Positions 1-5,963 of a DNA stretch of 5,963 nucleotides are shown one piece after another. The DNA is taken from positions 1-5,963 of the forward strand of contig JAJXUS010000141.1 in assembly GCA_021782675.1 (NCBI GenBank). Reading direction: 5' to 3'. Both the position numbers and the translations under genes were made by a program. The first letter of the stretch is position 1. The number at the start of each line of letters is the position of its first letter. The DNA comes from Acidobacteriota bacterium (GTDB lineage Bacteria > Acidobacteriota > Terriglobia > Terriglobales > Acidobacteriaceae). The notes under the pieces are model-generated. The model searched no databases. It saw only the letters and a program-made list of their open reading frames with translations, and had not been told where the DNA came from.

Positions 1-2
1 TC

Positions 3-767
3 ATCATGATCGGGCGGAAGCGCAGCAGGCACGCTTCGAAGATCGCCGCTGCGGGACTCTTGCCGTGCACGCGCTCGGTTTCCAGCGCGGAGTCGATCAT
101 CAAGAGCGGCACCGTGCACCACGGCTATCTGGGAATCAGCATGAACGATGTGACGCCGGAGAATGCCAGCTTCTTCAACCTTCCCGACGCCTCGGGTGCG
201 ATTGTGAGCCAGGTAACTCCAGACTCGCCAGCCAGCAAGGCGGGGCTTGAACGCGGGGACGTATTGCGCGAACTGAACGGCAAGAAGATCGAAAATGGCA
301 GCGCGCTACAGGTGGCGGTGAGCGAAACTACTCCGGGCACAGCAATCGAAATTGGCATACTGCGCAACGGTAAGCCGATGACGATGAAGGTGACAGTTGG
401 TGAGTTCCACAACACTGGCGCCGGGCAGGCCGGGAGCGGGAGATCAGCGCAGAACAAGGGAAAGATTGGCATCACAATCCAGGACCTGACGCCGGATGTT
501 CGTCAGCAATTCAACATTCCCGAAAGCGTGCACGGAGCGGTGATTGTGAATGTGCGGCCGGGTAGCCCCGCGGACGATGCCGGCCTGGCGCCGGGCAATG
601 TGGTGCTGGAAGTGAATCGTCATGCGGTGCAAGATGCGCAGACCTTCGCAACCCAGGTTGAAGATGCGCCCGCAGGCAAAGACCTACTGCTGCTGGTGTG
701 GGCAAACGGCGGCACCAGCTATCGCGTGGTGCATCCGGCACCGAGCAGCGATCAGGGGGACATGTAG
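3..767 (+). CDS. HtrA/DegQ-like protein, C-terminal part with two PDZ domains (5' end outside window or disrupted)
   Basis: Family: periplasmic DegP/DegQ serine endopeptidases, which degrade or refold misfolded envelope proteins and carry a trypsin-like domain followed by two PDZ domains. Seen here, numbering from the ATG at 6: PDZ1 at about residues 37-133, with carboxylate-binding loop GYLGI at 40-44 and the typical [13 protein letters not shown] core at 74-86; a short Gly/Ser/Gln linker (about 135-151); PDZ2 at about 152-245, with KIGITIQDL (153-161) and [13 protein letters not shown] (187-199). No protease domain or His-Asp-Ser triad is visible. The frame is open to the left edge, so the ATG at 6 is probably internal and the protease domain would lie upstream. 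The helix ESIIKSG before PDZ1 is typical of the family, but residues 1-21 do not show the GFA(V/I)P strand usually found before it, so a frameshift or sequence error near bases 10-75 is possible. An intrinsic terminator follows. A protein with PDZ domains only is less likely. Confidence 0.82.
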   Translation: MMIGRKRSRHASKIAAAGLLPCTRSVSSAESIIKSGTVHHGYLGISMNDVTPENASFFNLPDASGAIVSQVTPDSPASKAGLERGDVLRELNGKKIENGSALQVAVSETTPGTAIEIGILRNGKPMTMKVTVGEFHNTGAGQAGSGRSAQNKGKIGITIQDLTPDVRQQFNIPESVHGAVIVNVRPGSPADDAGLAPGNVVLEVNRHAVQDAQTFATQVEDAPAGKDLLLLVWANGGTSYRVVHPAPSSDQGDM

Positions 768-771
768 CATC

Positions 772-805
772 GGTCTTCTTCCCACGGAAGGAGCCCATAT
801 TTTTT
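772..805 (+). terminator. Rho-independent terminator after the HtrA-like gene
   Basis: A stem starts five bases after the stop codon. The left arm is 772-782 and the right arm 786-796, with triloop CAC (783-785). Ten of eleven positions pair, with one U-C mismatch (774/794) and one G-U pair. Then comes ATA and a run of six T (800-805). The position and form fit an intrinsic terminator for the upstream gene. Confidence 0.72.
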
Positions 806-869
806 CCCGGTTGGCGGGGTGGCGGGAGCGAAGAGAGAGTGAATATGTTCGCGACGCGTCAGATACATA

Positions 870-890
870 CTCGCATTTTTGTGAGCTTTT
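870..890 (+). other. Small stem-loop followed by a T run (possible second, weak terminator)
   Basis: CTCGCA (870-875) pairs with TGTGAG (880-885) around a TTTT loop, with one G-U pair. A C and four T (887-890) follow at once. The stem is only six pairs and the T run is short, so it may be a backup terminator, a leader structure or chance. Confidence 0.3.
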
Positions 891-907
891 CAGGAATTGA
901 TGACAAA

Positions 908-958
908 GCGGTGGCTTCAACCCACTTTCGGCCAATGTGACCGCATCCAACTTTTTTT
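908..958 (+). promoter_or_regulatory. Terminator-like hairpin in the leader of the phosphoesterase gene
   Basis: GCGGTGGC (908-915) can pair with GCC (931-933) and ACCGC (940-944), with bases 934-939 bulged out. Seven bases later comes a run of seven T (952-958), directly before the Shine-Dalgarno of the next gene. If the transcript starts upstream, this could act as an attenuator, or simply as a barrier to read-through. No convincing -35/-10 pair was found in 806-960, so the promoter of the downstream gene is not located. The long bulge makes the structure uncertain. Confidence 0.25.
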
Positions 959-962
959 GATT

Positions 963-968
963 GGAAGG
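963..968 (+). promoter_or_regulatory. Shine-Dalgarno of the phosphoesterase lipoprotein gene
   Basis: GGAAGG lies seven bases before the ATG at 976. This fixes the start there rather than at the in-frame TTG at 961, which overlaps the Shine-Dalgarno itself and would put charged and polar residues before the signal peptide. Confidence 0.7.
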
Positions 969-975
969 GTGGGAC

Positions 976-2832
976 ATGTTGCGTTTCAGCGCTCTCTGCG
1001 TATTTTTGGCTTTGCTTCCAGTGGCCATTCTCGCCGGCTGCGGAGCGACTACTGTTCCGGTGAGTGGCGGCAGCGGCGGCTCTGGCGGCAGCGGTGGGTC
1101 GGGTGGAAGCGGAGGATCCGGTGGAAGCGGTGGTTCGGGTGGAGGCGGAGGGACAGGCGGCAGCGGTGGCGGCAGCGGACCCACCATGTATCAGCTCACG
1201 GTGCAGAACGCCGGCACCGGCCAGGGGACCGTCACCAGCAGCCCGGCAGGGATCAGCTGCGGCACCACCTGCAGTGCGAGTTTTCAATCGGGGACCACGA
1301 TAACTTTGACAGCGGCGCCGAGCCCGGGTTCCACATTCGGAGGATGGTCCGGCGGCTGCAGCGGAACGGGCGCGTGCAGCGTGGCTCTCTCGGCGGCTGC
1401 TTCAGTTACGGCAAGCTTCACGCTGGGCGGAAGCCTGGCGTCGATTGAGCATGTCGTCATCCTGATGCAGGAGAACCGTTCGCTTGACAACTACCTTGGC
1501 GAGCTGCGGCAGTACTGGGCAGACAACGGTTATGCGGACGAGTCGTTTGATGGCTTGCCGCAGTTCAATCCAGCCACCGGCACGGCGCCGTTGAAGGGTC
1601 CGGCCCCCAGTGTTCCGGGGTGCGACCCGGCCTCGCCGCCGCCCAGCGACTGCGTCTTCGATACCAAGAACCCGGTCGCTTCCTATCACCTCAACACGAT
1701 GTGCACGGAGAACACCAGCCCGTCATGGAATGAGTCGCATGTGATTTGGGACTACTACGATCAGGTGGGAAAGTATCCGGCCACGAATAATGGCTTCGTC
1801 TGGACGGCGGCCCACGACGCGCGGAATATTGGCTTCTACGACACCGATGGCGTGCGGGCGATGGGCTATTACGACGGCGGCGATCTGAACTTTCTGTACT
1901 TCATGGCCAGCAATTTCGCGACCTCAGATCGCTGGTTCAACCCGGCCATGTCGCGCACCAATATCAATCGCGAATACCTGATTGCAGCCACCTCTCAGGG
2001 TTATGCGTATCCGAACGGCACAGACGCGAATGATACTGCGCAACTGAAGGCAAAGACCATTTATCAGGATCTTCAGAATGCCGGTGTGACATGGAAGATC
2101 TACGTTAATCCGCAGGGCAGCAGTTGCACCGGCCCACCGTACCAGGCTTCGTGTCTGATGACGCTGAGTTACCTGCAGAACTTCACCTTCGCGCAGACAG
2201 TGGTGTCGCAGTATCCACAGAATATTGCCCCCATCTCGCAGTACTTCACAGATCTGCAGAATGGGACATTGCCGCAGGTCGCGATGCTGGAACCGGCTTC
2301 GGATGCGGGGAAGGACGAGCACGGCTCCGATTCCGATAAGTATCCAGCGGACATTCAAAGTGGCGAGGCGTATGCTGAATCGCTGGTTAATGCGCTTATG
2401 AATAGCAGTTCCTGGACCTCTTCAGCTCTATTCATGACCTATGACGAGTATGGCGGCCTGTACGATCATGTTCCGCCGCAAAAGACAGTAAGTCCCGATG
2501 GAATTGCGCCAGTAGATCTGCAGCCGGGGGATGTCTGCGATAACGGCTATACAGGCCCCACCTGCGACTTCGTATACACGGGCTTTCGCGTGCCGCTGGT
2601 GGTGATCTCACCCTATGCGAAAAAGCATTATGTCTCGCACACGATCGCGGACTACACGGCGATCGACAAGTTTCTGGAGACGCGCTTCAACATGCCTTCT
2701 CTGACGAAGCGCGATGCGGCCCAGATGGACATGACGGAGTTCTTCGATTTCAACACGCCGCAGTGGATCACACCGCCGACGCCGCCGGTTCAGGTGACGA
2801 ATGGCGCGTGTTATCTGGATCATTTGCCGTAG
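976..2832 (+). CDS. Secreted lipoprotein phosphoesterase (phospholipase C / acid phosphatase AcpA family) with InlB-like domain
   Basis: A 618-residue protein likely to hydrolyse phosphomonoesters or phospholipid head groups outside the cytoplasm; the substrate cannot be told from sequence. A lipoprotein signal peptide runs over residues 1-21 with lipobox LAGC, making Cys22 the lipidated residue. A Gly/Ser linker follows (30-68, nine SGG triplets first). Next is a domain of about 75 residues (71-147) with the Cys pattern and GGWSG motif of divergent InlB B-repeat domains. The phosphoesterase domain (156 to about 610) opens with HVVILMQENRS (159-169); E166/N167 match the metal-site Glu-Asn of Francisella AcpA. 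Thr328 in SRTNINR is the likely nucleophile. DEHGSDSD (447-454) and TYDEYGGLYDHV (488-499) supply further metal-site residues, D490/E491 matching AcpA Asp-Glu. Several paired cysteines in the catalytic domain suggest disulfides and an oxidising compartment. The gene appears monocistronic, with a terminator before it and a convergent gene after it. Confidence 0.92.
   Translation: MLRFSALCVFLALLPVAILAGCGATTVPVSGGSGGSGGSGGSGGSGGSGGSGGSGGGGGTGGSGGGSGPTMYQLTVQNAGTGQGTVTSSPAGISCGTTCSASFQSGTTITLTAAPSPGSTFGGWSGGCSGTGACSVALSAAASVTASFTLGGSLASIEHVVILMQENRSLDNYLGELRQYWADNGYADESFDGLPQFNPATGTAPLKGPAPSVPGCDPASPPPSDCVFDTKNPVASYHLNTMCTENTSPSWNESHVIWDYYDQVGKYPATNNGFVWTAAHDARNIGFYDTDGVRAMGYYDGGDLNFLYFMASNFATSDRWFNPAMSRTNINREYLIAATSQGYAYPNGTDANDTAQLKAKTIYQDLQNAGVTWKIYVNPQGSSCTGPPYQASCLMTLSYLQNFTFAQTVVSQYPQNIAPISQYFTDLQNGTLPQVAMLEPASDAGKDEHGSDSDKYPADIQSGEAYAESLVNALMNSSSWTSSALFMTYDEYGGLYDHVPPQKTVSPDGIAPVDLQPGDVCDNGYTGPTCDFVYTGFRVPLVVISPYAKKHYVSHTIADYTAIDKFLETRFNMPSLTKRDAAQMDMTEFFDFNTPQWITPPTPPVQVTNGACYLDHLP
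1063..1179 (+). repeat. Gly/Ser-coding low-complexity repeat (linker of the lipoprotein)
   Basis: Nine consecutive Ser-Gly-Gly triplets (1063-1143), then twelve irregular Gly/Ser/Thr codons. Synonymous codons vary from unit to unit (AGT/AGC/TCT/TCG/TCC for Ser), so the repeat is kept at protein level and is not a recent DNA tandem expansion. It probably acts as a flexible spacer between the lipid anchor and the folded domains. It also causes long false reading frames on the other strand. Confidence 0.85.
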
Positions 2833-2847
2833 CGCAATTGGACAGCA

Positions 2848-2875
2848 AATGCCCGGCATTCTCCCACAGAGTGGG
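2848..2875. other. Two adjacent small stem-loops between convergent genes
   Basis: AATGC (2848-2852) pairs with GCATT (2856-2860) around CCG, and CCCAC (2863-2867) pairs with GTGGG (2871-2875) around AGA. They lie between the converging stop codons at 2832 and 2931, where a shared terminator would be expected. Neither has a T run on either strand, so an intrinsic terminator is not supported. They might stall RNA polymerase or protect 3' ends. Confidence 0.25.
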
Positions 2876-2930
2876 CGTTGTCGGAATCTGCCAGTGCCTG
2901 AGCAGGTGCGAGCGCGCTGGAGCCGCGGAG

Positions 2931-3569
2931 TTACGAACGATCGTCCGCGCGGAGGAAGCGGGTCAATACCTCTTCAACTTTAGTGCCATTCGCCGCTTGG
3001 CGCACCGACGGCCCAGGAGAAAGATAGCTTGGATTGATGTGGGACATGGTCTCGTTCATAAAGAGCAGGGGGTGGGTGACGAGTCCCTGGCGCAGGTACT
3101 CGCGTGGCAAGGTGCCTGCGTGATACTGGCAGATGCCGCCGAAGTCGGGATTCTCGCGCAGGAACTCTTCCAGTCTCCACTCATATTCAAGCAGGCGGGA
3201 GTAATCCTTCTCAGGACCGAACTCCCAGGCCATATCGCCGCTGGCCCACAGCCCGGCATATCCTTCTCTGCGTGCTTCATCGAGGGCGTCGCGCAGCAAC
3301 TGCATCATGCGTTCGACGTCAAACCGCCCAGCCAGAAGGTGAGACTGGTCTGAGGTGAGGATGAGTCTCCCCCGCGCGATCTCTTTCAGTACGTCTAGGC
3401 CAGTTGCGGCGAGGTAGGATCGCAGTCCGACAACCATGGGCCGGCTGTTGAGATAGAGGCAGCGGTAATTTTGCTGCAATCGCTCGCAGATGACTACGGA
3501 CAGTGCTGCCAGATGGCGGGAAGGGGGACCCTCGTAGATGAGGCACTGATGCCGGGGAATGAGAGACAT
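2931..3569 (-). CDS. Stand-alone MEDS (DcmR sensory) domain protein
   Basis: A 212-residue protein made almost wholly of a MEDS domain, first described in the dichloromethane-response regulator DcmR and in methanogen and methylotroph sensors. It has a KaiC-like fold and is thought to bind a small ligand, unknown here. Family-like features: HQCLIYEGP (7-15) near the start; RCLYL (36-40); LILTSDQSHL followed by GRFD (81-84); EGYAGLWASGDMAWE (102-116); LLEYEWRLEEF (126-136); GGICQYH (144-150); THPLLF (165-170); and INPSYL (178-183), like the NPYY-type end of the family. No histidine kinase, DNA-binding, STAS or GGDEF output domain is present. The ATG at 3569 is chosen because the conserved HxCLIYE begins five residues later and a longer frame would run 250 bases into the upstream gene; the Shine-Dalgarno is weak (GGAA, seven bases before). 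It lies 59 bases downstream of the flavoprotein gene, probably in the same transcript. Confidence 0.85.
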   Translation of the reverse strand: MSLIPRHQCLIYEGPPSRHLAALSVVICERLQQNYRCLYLNSRPMVVGLRSYLAATGLDVLKEIARGRLILTSDQSHLLAGRFDVERMMQLLRDALDEARREGYAGLWASGDMAWEFGPEKDYSRLLEYEWRLEEFLRENPDFGGICQYHAGTLPREYLRQGLVTHPLLFMNETMSHINPSYLSPGPSVRQAANGTKVEEVLTRFLRADDRS

Positions 3570-3628
3570 AGCCAATTTCCAGTATAGCGAAAGCTGAATG
3601 GCGGAGGCGGGCAGGGAGTGAACAGGCC

Positions 3629-5050
3629 CTAATCTACGCGCAAGCGGCTCAACGCCAGCCGGGCGGCATGGAAGCCGCACATGCCGTGAACCCCGGGCCC
3701 AGGCGGCGTGGACGACGAGCACAGGAAGATGCGGGGATTGCTGGTGGCATAGCCGCGCAACGTTGGCCGGAGAACGAGTTGGCGAAGACTGATAGCACCG
3801 CCCGAGATGTCGCCGCCGGCGAGATTGGCGTCCATGGTCTCCAGCGTAAGCGGCGTCGAGATGTGCCGGGCCAGAATGCACTCGCGAAAGCCGGGCGCGA
3901 AGCGCTCAATCTGCGCTTCAATTCGCGCCGTCATGTCGAAGGTCGATCCGTTCGGCAGGTGACAGTAGGCCCACAGCACGTGCTTGCCGTGCGGAGCGCG
4001 TGCGGGGTCAAAGAGCGTGGGCTGGGAGACGAGGACGAAGGGGCGCTCGGGAATGCGGCCGTGAAGCACGTCGTCTTCGGCGGCGGCGATTTCTTCCATG
4101 GTGCCGCCCAGATGCACCGTTGGGGCGCGTCGGCAGGCCTGCGCGCGCCAGGGCACCGGTTCGGAGAGCGCGTAGTCGAGCTTGAATACTCCCGGACCGA
4201 GACGAAAATCGGCAAGCGCCAGGCGGAAGCCCACGCTGAGCTGGTCGCCGGCAAGGGTGAGGAGCTGGCGCGGTGTCACATCGCACATCATCAGCGCGTT
4301 GCCGGCCAGGGCACGAAAGGAATCGGCCTCGATGCGATGGCCGGTGCGGACGATTCCGCCGAGCGATTCCAGATAGCCGATGAGCGCATGGCTGATGGCG
4401 CGCGCCCCGCCGCGCGGCACCGGCCAGCCGACGGCGTGGGCAGCCGCACCCAGCACCAAGGCGATCGACGAGCTGAACGGCTGATCGAAGCTCATGAAGG
4501 AGTGCCCGGCGATGCCGGCGAAGAGCGCCTTCATGCGAGGCGTGGAGAAGTGACTCTGCGCCAGCATGCGCGCTGGCCGCATGGCCGCAGCGCCGAAGCG
4601 GGCCATGCGCAGGGGATGATGTGGAACGCGGAGAAGGGGCGCCATCGCGTCGTTGGCGAAACTGGACCAGTGCTTTGCCGGTGGGCCGACCAGTGATGCC
4701 CATTTCCTGCCGTCCGGGCCAAGCTCCCGCTCTGCCTCGCTCAGATCGCGCTCCAGCGCGACCGCGGTGCCGTCGTCGAGGGGATGAGCGAGCGGAGCTT
4801 CACCGTGCACCCATTCCAAACCGAATTCGGCAAGTGGAAGGGAGTTGAAGAAAGGCGAACCTGCGGCCATGGGATGGACGGCGGAACCGAAGTCGTGAAG
4901 ATATCCCGGCAGGGTGAGAGGCAGGGAGCGAGCGCCGCCGCCCGGTTCGACTTCGGCCTCGAATACTTCCACGCGCATGCCCGCCTGGGCCAGCAAAATG
5001 GCTGCCGCCAGCCCGTTGGGTCCCGATCCGATGACGCAGGCGCGCTGCAT
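3629..5050 (-). CDS. FAD-dependent oxidoreductase, phytoene desaturase-like (CrtI/PYROXD2 type)
   Basis: A 473-residue flavoprotein of the phytoene dehydrogenase-like group (COG1233). Members desaturate, isomerise or otherwise oxidise hydrophobic substrates; no carotenoid gene is nearby, so the substrate is unknown. The N-terminus holds the Rossmann dinucleotide-binding motif GSGPNG (8-13), with Glu31 at the end of the second strand for the adenosine ribose and PGGGARS (36-42) as the following FAD-contact loop. The C-terminus has the second FAD-binding motif typical of PYROXD2-like enzymes: IFLC (441-444), then STPPGPGVHGMCG (447-459). The length is slightly short for the group (often about 500 or more residues), but both ends are intact. 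The ATG at 5050 is chosen because it places the FAD motif at residue 8 and has AGGAG four bases upstream, overlapping the stop codon of the upstream gene, which suggests translational coupling. Not CrtI itself, as far as can be told. Confidence 0.9.
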   Translation of the reverse strand: MQRACVIGSGPNGLAAAILLAQAGMRVEVFEAEVEPGGGARSLPLTLPGYLHDFGSAVHPMAAGSPFFNSLPLAEFGLEWVHGEAPLAHPLDDGTAVALERDLSEAERELGPDGRKWASLVGPPAKHWSSFANDAMAPLLRVPHHPLRMARFGAAAMRPARMLAQSHFSTPRMKALFAGIAGHSFMSFDQPFSSSIALVLGAAAHAVGWPVPRGGARAISHALIGYLESLGGIVRTGHRIEADSFRALAGNALMMCDVTPRQLLTLAGDQLSVGFRLALADFRLGPGVFKLDYALSEPVPWRAQACRRAPTVHLGGTMEEIAAAEDDVLHGRIPERPFVLVSQPTLFDPARAPHGKHVLWAYCHLPNGSTFDMTARIEAQIERFAPGFRECILARHISTPLTLETMDANLAGGDISGGAISLRQLVLRPTLRGYATSNPRIFLCSSSTPPGPGVHGMCGFHAARLALSRLRVD

Positions 5051-5054
5051 GCTT

Positions 5055-5059
5055 CTCCT
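5055..5059 (-). promoter_or_regulatory. Shine-Dalgarno overlapping the upstream stop codon (coupling site)
   Basis: On the minus strand the string TAGGAGAAGCATG combines the LMF-family stop codon (TAG, 5060-5058), the AGGAG motif (5059-5055) and the flavoprotein start (5050-5048). Ribosomes ending on the first gene would be placed to restart on the second, so the two proteins are probably made together. Confidence 0.75.
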
Positions 5060-5963
5060 AATCGTGTGGGGGCAGTTCGCCGGGCATCTCAACGGCTTCG
5101 TACTTGCCGTCGGGGCCGGGGGTGAGCTCGGGCGCGTACAGGCCGAGGTACTGGCGCCGCCACCAGTTGCCGGTGCGGCGCTTCTCGTCCTGGCTGGTAA
5201 ACCAATACTGCCACAGCACGGCGCGAACAAAGCGCGGCGGCGCATGCGCGAAGGGATTGCCGGCGAAGAGAGCGAGGACGTCGCGATCGTTCTGTAGTAG
5301 GCGTTCTTCTGTCAGCGGAACCATGTCATTCTGCTGCCAGTTGCCCAGCGAAGCAAACCAAAGGTTCCAATCGAAGCGTGGTTGATAAGGGGCATAGATA
5401 CCGGGCGGCTGGTTAAGCGCCTGAGGCTTGTAGCGAAAGGGATAGGCGATCCAGTTCTCGCCGTCGTTAGAGCCCTGAAACTCGATTTCGTAGCGGCCGC
5501 GGGTCATGACCGCGAAGAGCCCATACTGATTGGCGACACGAAACGGCTCAAGCAGGATGATGGGCTGCCGGGGCAGTGGATTGCGGCGCGCAAAGAGGCC
5601 AACGAGTTCAGCGGTGGTGTCATATCCGATCCAGAGCAGGAAGAGGGCGGACACTGCGAGGCCCAGGGCGTGGAGAAGTGCCCCACTGCCGATGCGAGGC
5701 GCCGTTGTTCTGTTCCTTTGGGCGGTAGGAAGGTTTTCCGGGGCGTCAAGTTTGCGCAGCTCCTCAGCGGAGCAAGAGGTTACAGCAACTGCGCCGGGAT
5801 CGTCCCGAATGGGCGCAGGGAGTGTGTCGACAAGATGCGGTATGGCGCTCTCGCGGGCATGGTGGGGGCGAAGGCGCGCAGGCAGCAGCGGCTGCAGGAA
5901 GATGTCATCGAGCAGCAGGAGACCGAGGATCAGCACCAGGTAGTTCAGGAAGCCATAGTTGGC
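5058..5963 (-). CDS. Lipase maturation factor (LMF) family membrane protein, C-terminal part (5' end beyond window)
   Basis: The visible 301 residues match the C-terminal half of the LMF family. Eukaryotic LMF1 helps fold and dimerise lipases in the ER; the role of bacterial members is not settled. Counting from the right window edge: a membrane segment at about 2-22 beginning NYGFLNY and ending in LLLLDD, typical of the family; a polar loop (about 30-93); a second membrane segment (about 95-114); then a soluble domain with RVANQYGLF (142-150), GRYEIEFQGSNDGENW, PRFDWNLWFASLG, a stretch ending in the RAVLWQYWFT type motif, and WWRRQYLGLY near the end. The frame has no stop up to base 5963, so an in-frame GTG at 5936 is not the real start and more membrane segments should lie upstream. 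It leads the unit with the flavoprotein and MEDS genes; the spacing to the flavoprotein is seven bases. The loop seems long compared with members I know. Confidence 0.87.
   Translation of the reverse strand, partial: ANYGFLNYLVLILGLLLLDDIFLQPLLPARLRPHHARESAIPHLVDTLPAPIRDDPGAVAVTSCSAEELRKLDAPENLPTAQRNRTTAPRIGSGALLHALGLAVSALFLLWIGYDTTAELVGLFARRNPLPRQPIILLEPFRVANQYGLFAVMTRGRYEIEFQGSNDGENWIAYPFRYKPQALNQPPGIYAPYQPRFDWNLWFASLGNWQQNDMVPLTEERLLQNDRDVLALFAGNPFAHAPPRFVRAVLWQYWFTSQDEKRRTGNWWRRQYLGLYAPELTPGPDGKYEAVEMPGELPPHD

Noticed and set aside
1063..1143. Regular 9-base periodicity, checked as a possible CRISPR or DNA tandem repeat
   Set aside because: The units are in-frame Ser-Gly-Gly codons with varied synonymous bases and no spacers.
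684..1187. Minus-strand open frame rich in Pro (PPLPPDP-type repeats)
   Set aside because: It is the antisense image of the Gly/Ser linker and the intergenic region, and crosses the terminator; no family similarity or start signal.
2924..2949. CGCGGA/TCCGCG inverted repeat at the end of the MEDS gene
   Set aside because: It spans the stop codon with a 14-base loop, has no T run, and such pairs arise easily in GC-rich DNA.
3581..3586. TATACT on the minus strand before the MEDS gene, like a -10 box
   Set aside because: No -35-like sequence at the right distance, and a start from it would leave a leader of only about five bases.
3570..3881. Upstream extension of the MEDS frame to an ATG at 3881
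   Set aside because: It would overlap the end of the flavoprotein gene by about 250 bases, and the extra residues are not like the family; the MEDS motif begins right after the ATG at 3569.
3668..4696. Plus-strand open frame of 342 codons opposite the flavoprotein gene
   Set aside because: The minus strand carries a clear FAD-binding flavoprotein with both motifs; long antisense frames are common in GC-rich DNA. The translation is Arg/Gly/Ala-rich without recognisable domains.
5051..5245. Upstream extension of the flavoprotein frame to 5245
   Set aside because: It overlaps the LMF-family gene and adds a low-complexity Ala/Thr/Pro stretch before the FAD motif; the ATG at 5050 has a proper Shine-Dalgarno.

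Overview
The window is ordinary, densely coded, GC-rich bacterial chromosome with five genes and short intergenic gaps. I see no insertion sequence, CRISPR array, tRNA, rRNA or phage signature. The gene families, the high GC content and the secreted Cys-rich, InlB-like-domain phosphoesterase would fit an environmental Gram-negative bacterium. My best guess is Acidobacteriota (Terriglobia/Acidobacteriaceae type), but this is an inference from protein style and no marker gene proves it.

Plus strand, 1-2832. The window opens inside the 3' part of a DegP/DegQ (HtrA)-like protein, of which two PDZ domains are visible. A good intrinsic terminator follows (772-805). A gap of about 200 bases comes next, with two further hairpins each followed by a T run. 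The second of these ends only a few bases before the ribosome binding site of a 618-residue lipoprotein. That protein has a lipobox signal peptide, a long Gly/Ser linker, an InlB B-repeat-like domain and a phospholipase C/acid phosphatase (phosphoesterase, AcpA/PLC superfamily) catalytic domain.

Minus strand, 2931-5963 (read right to left). The order is: the C-terminal part of a lipase maturation factor (LMF) family membrane protein, cut by the right edge; a CrtI/PYROXD2-like FAD-dependent oxidoreductase; and a stand-alone MEDS (DcmR sensory) domain protein. The first two are tightly coupled, because the oxidoreductase's Shine-Dalgarno overlaps the LMF stop codon. The MEDS gene follows after 59 bases and is probably co-transcribed. 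This cluster converges on the phosphoesterase gene, with about 98 bases between the two stop codons.

Taken together, the window holds cell-envelope quality control (HtrA), an outer-surface or periplasmic phosphoesterase, and a separate three-gene unit joining a membrane LMF protein, a flavoprotein and a small sensory protein. I find no convincing new system. The points most worth a second look are the LMF-flavoprotein-MEDS unit, the attenuator-like leader of the phosphoesterase gene, and the poorly matching N-terminal end of the visible HtrA fragment.
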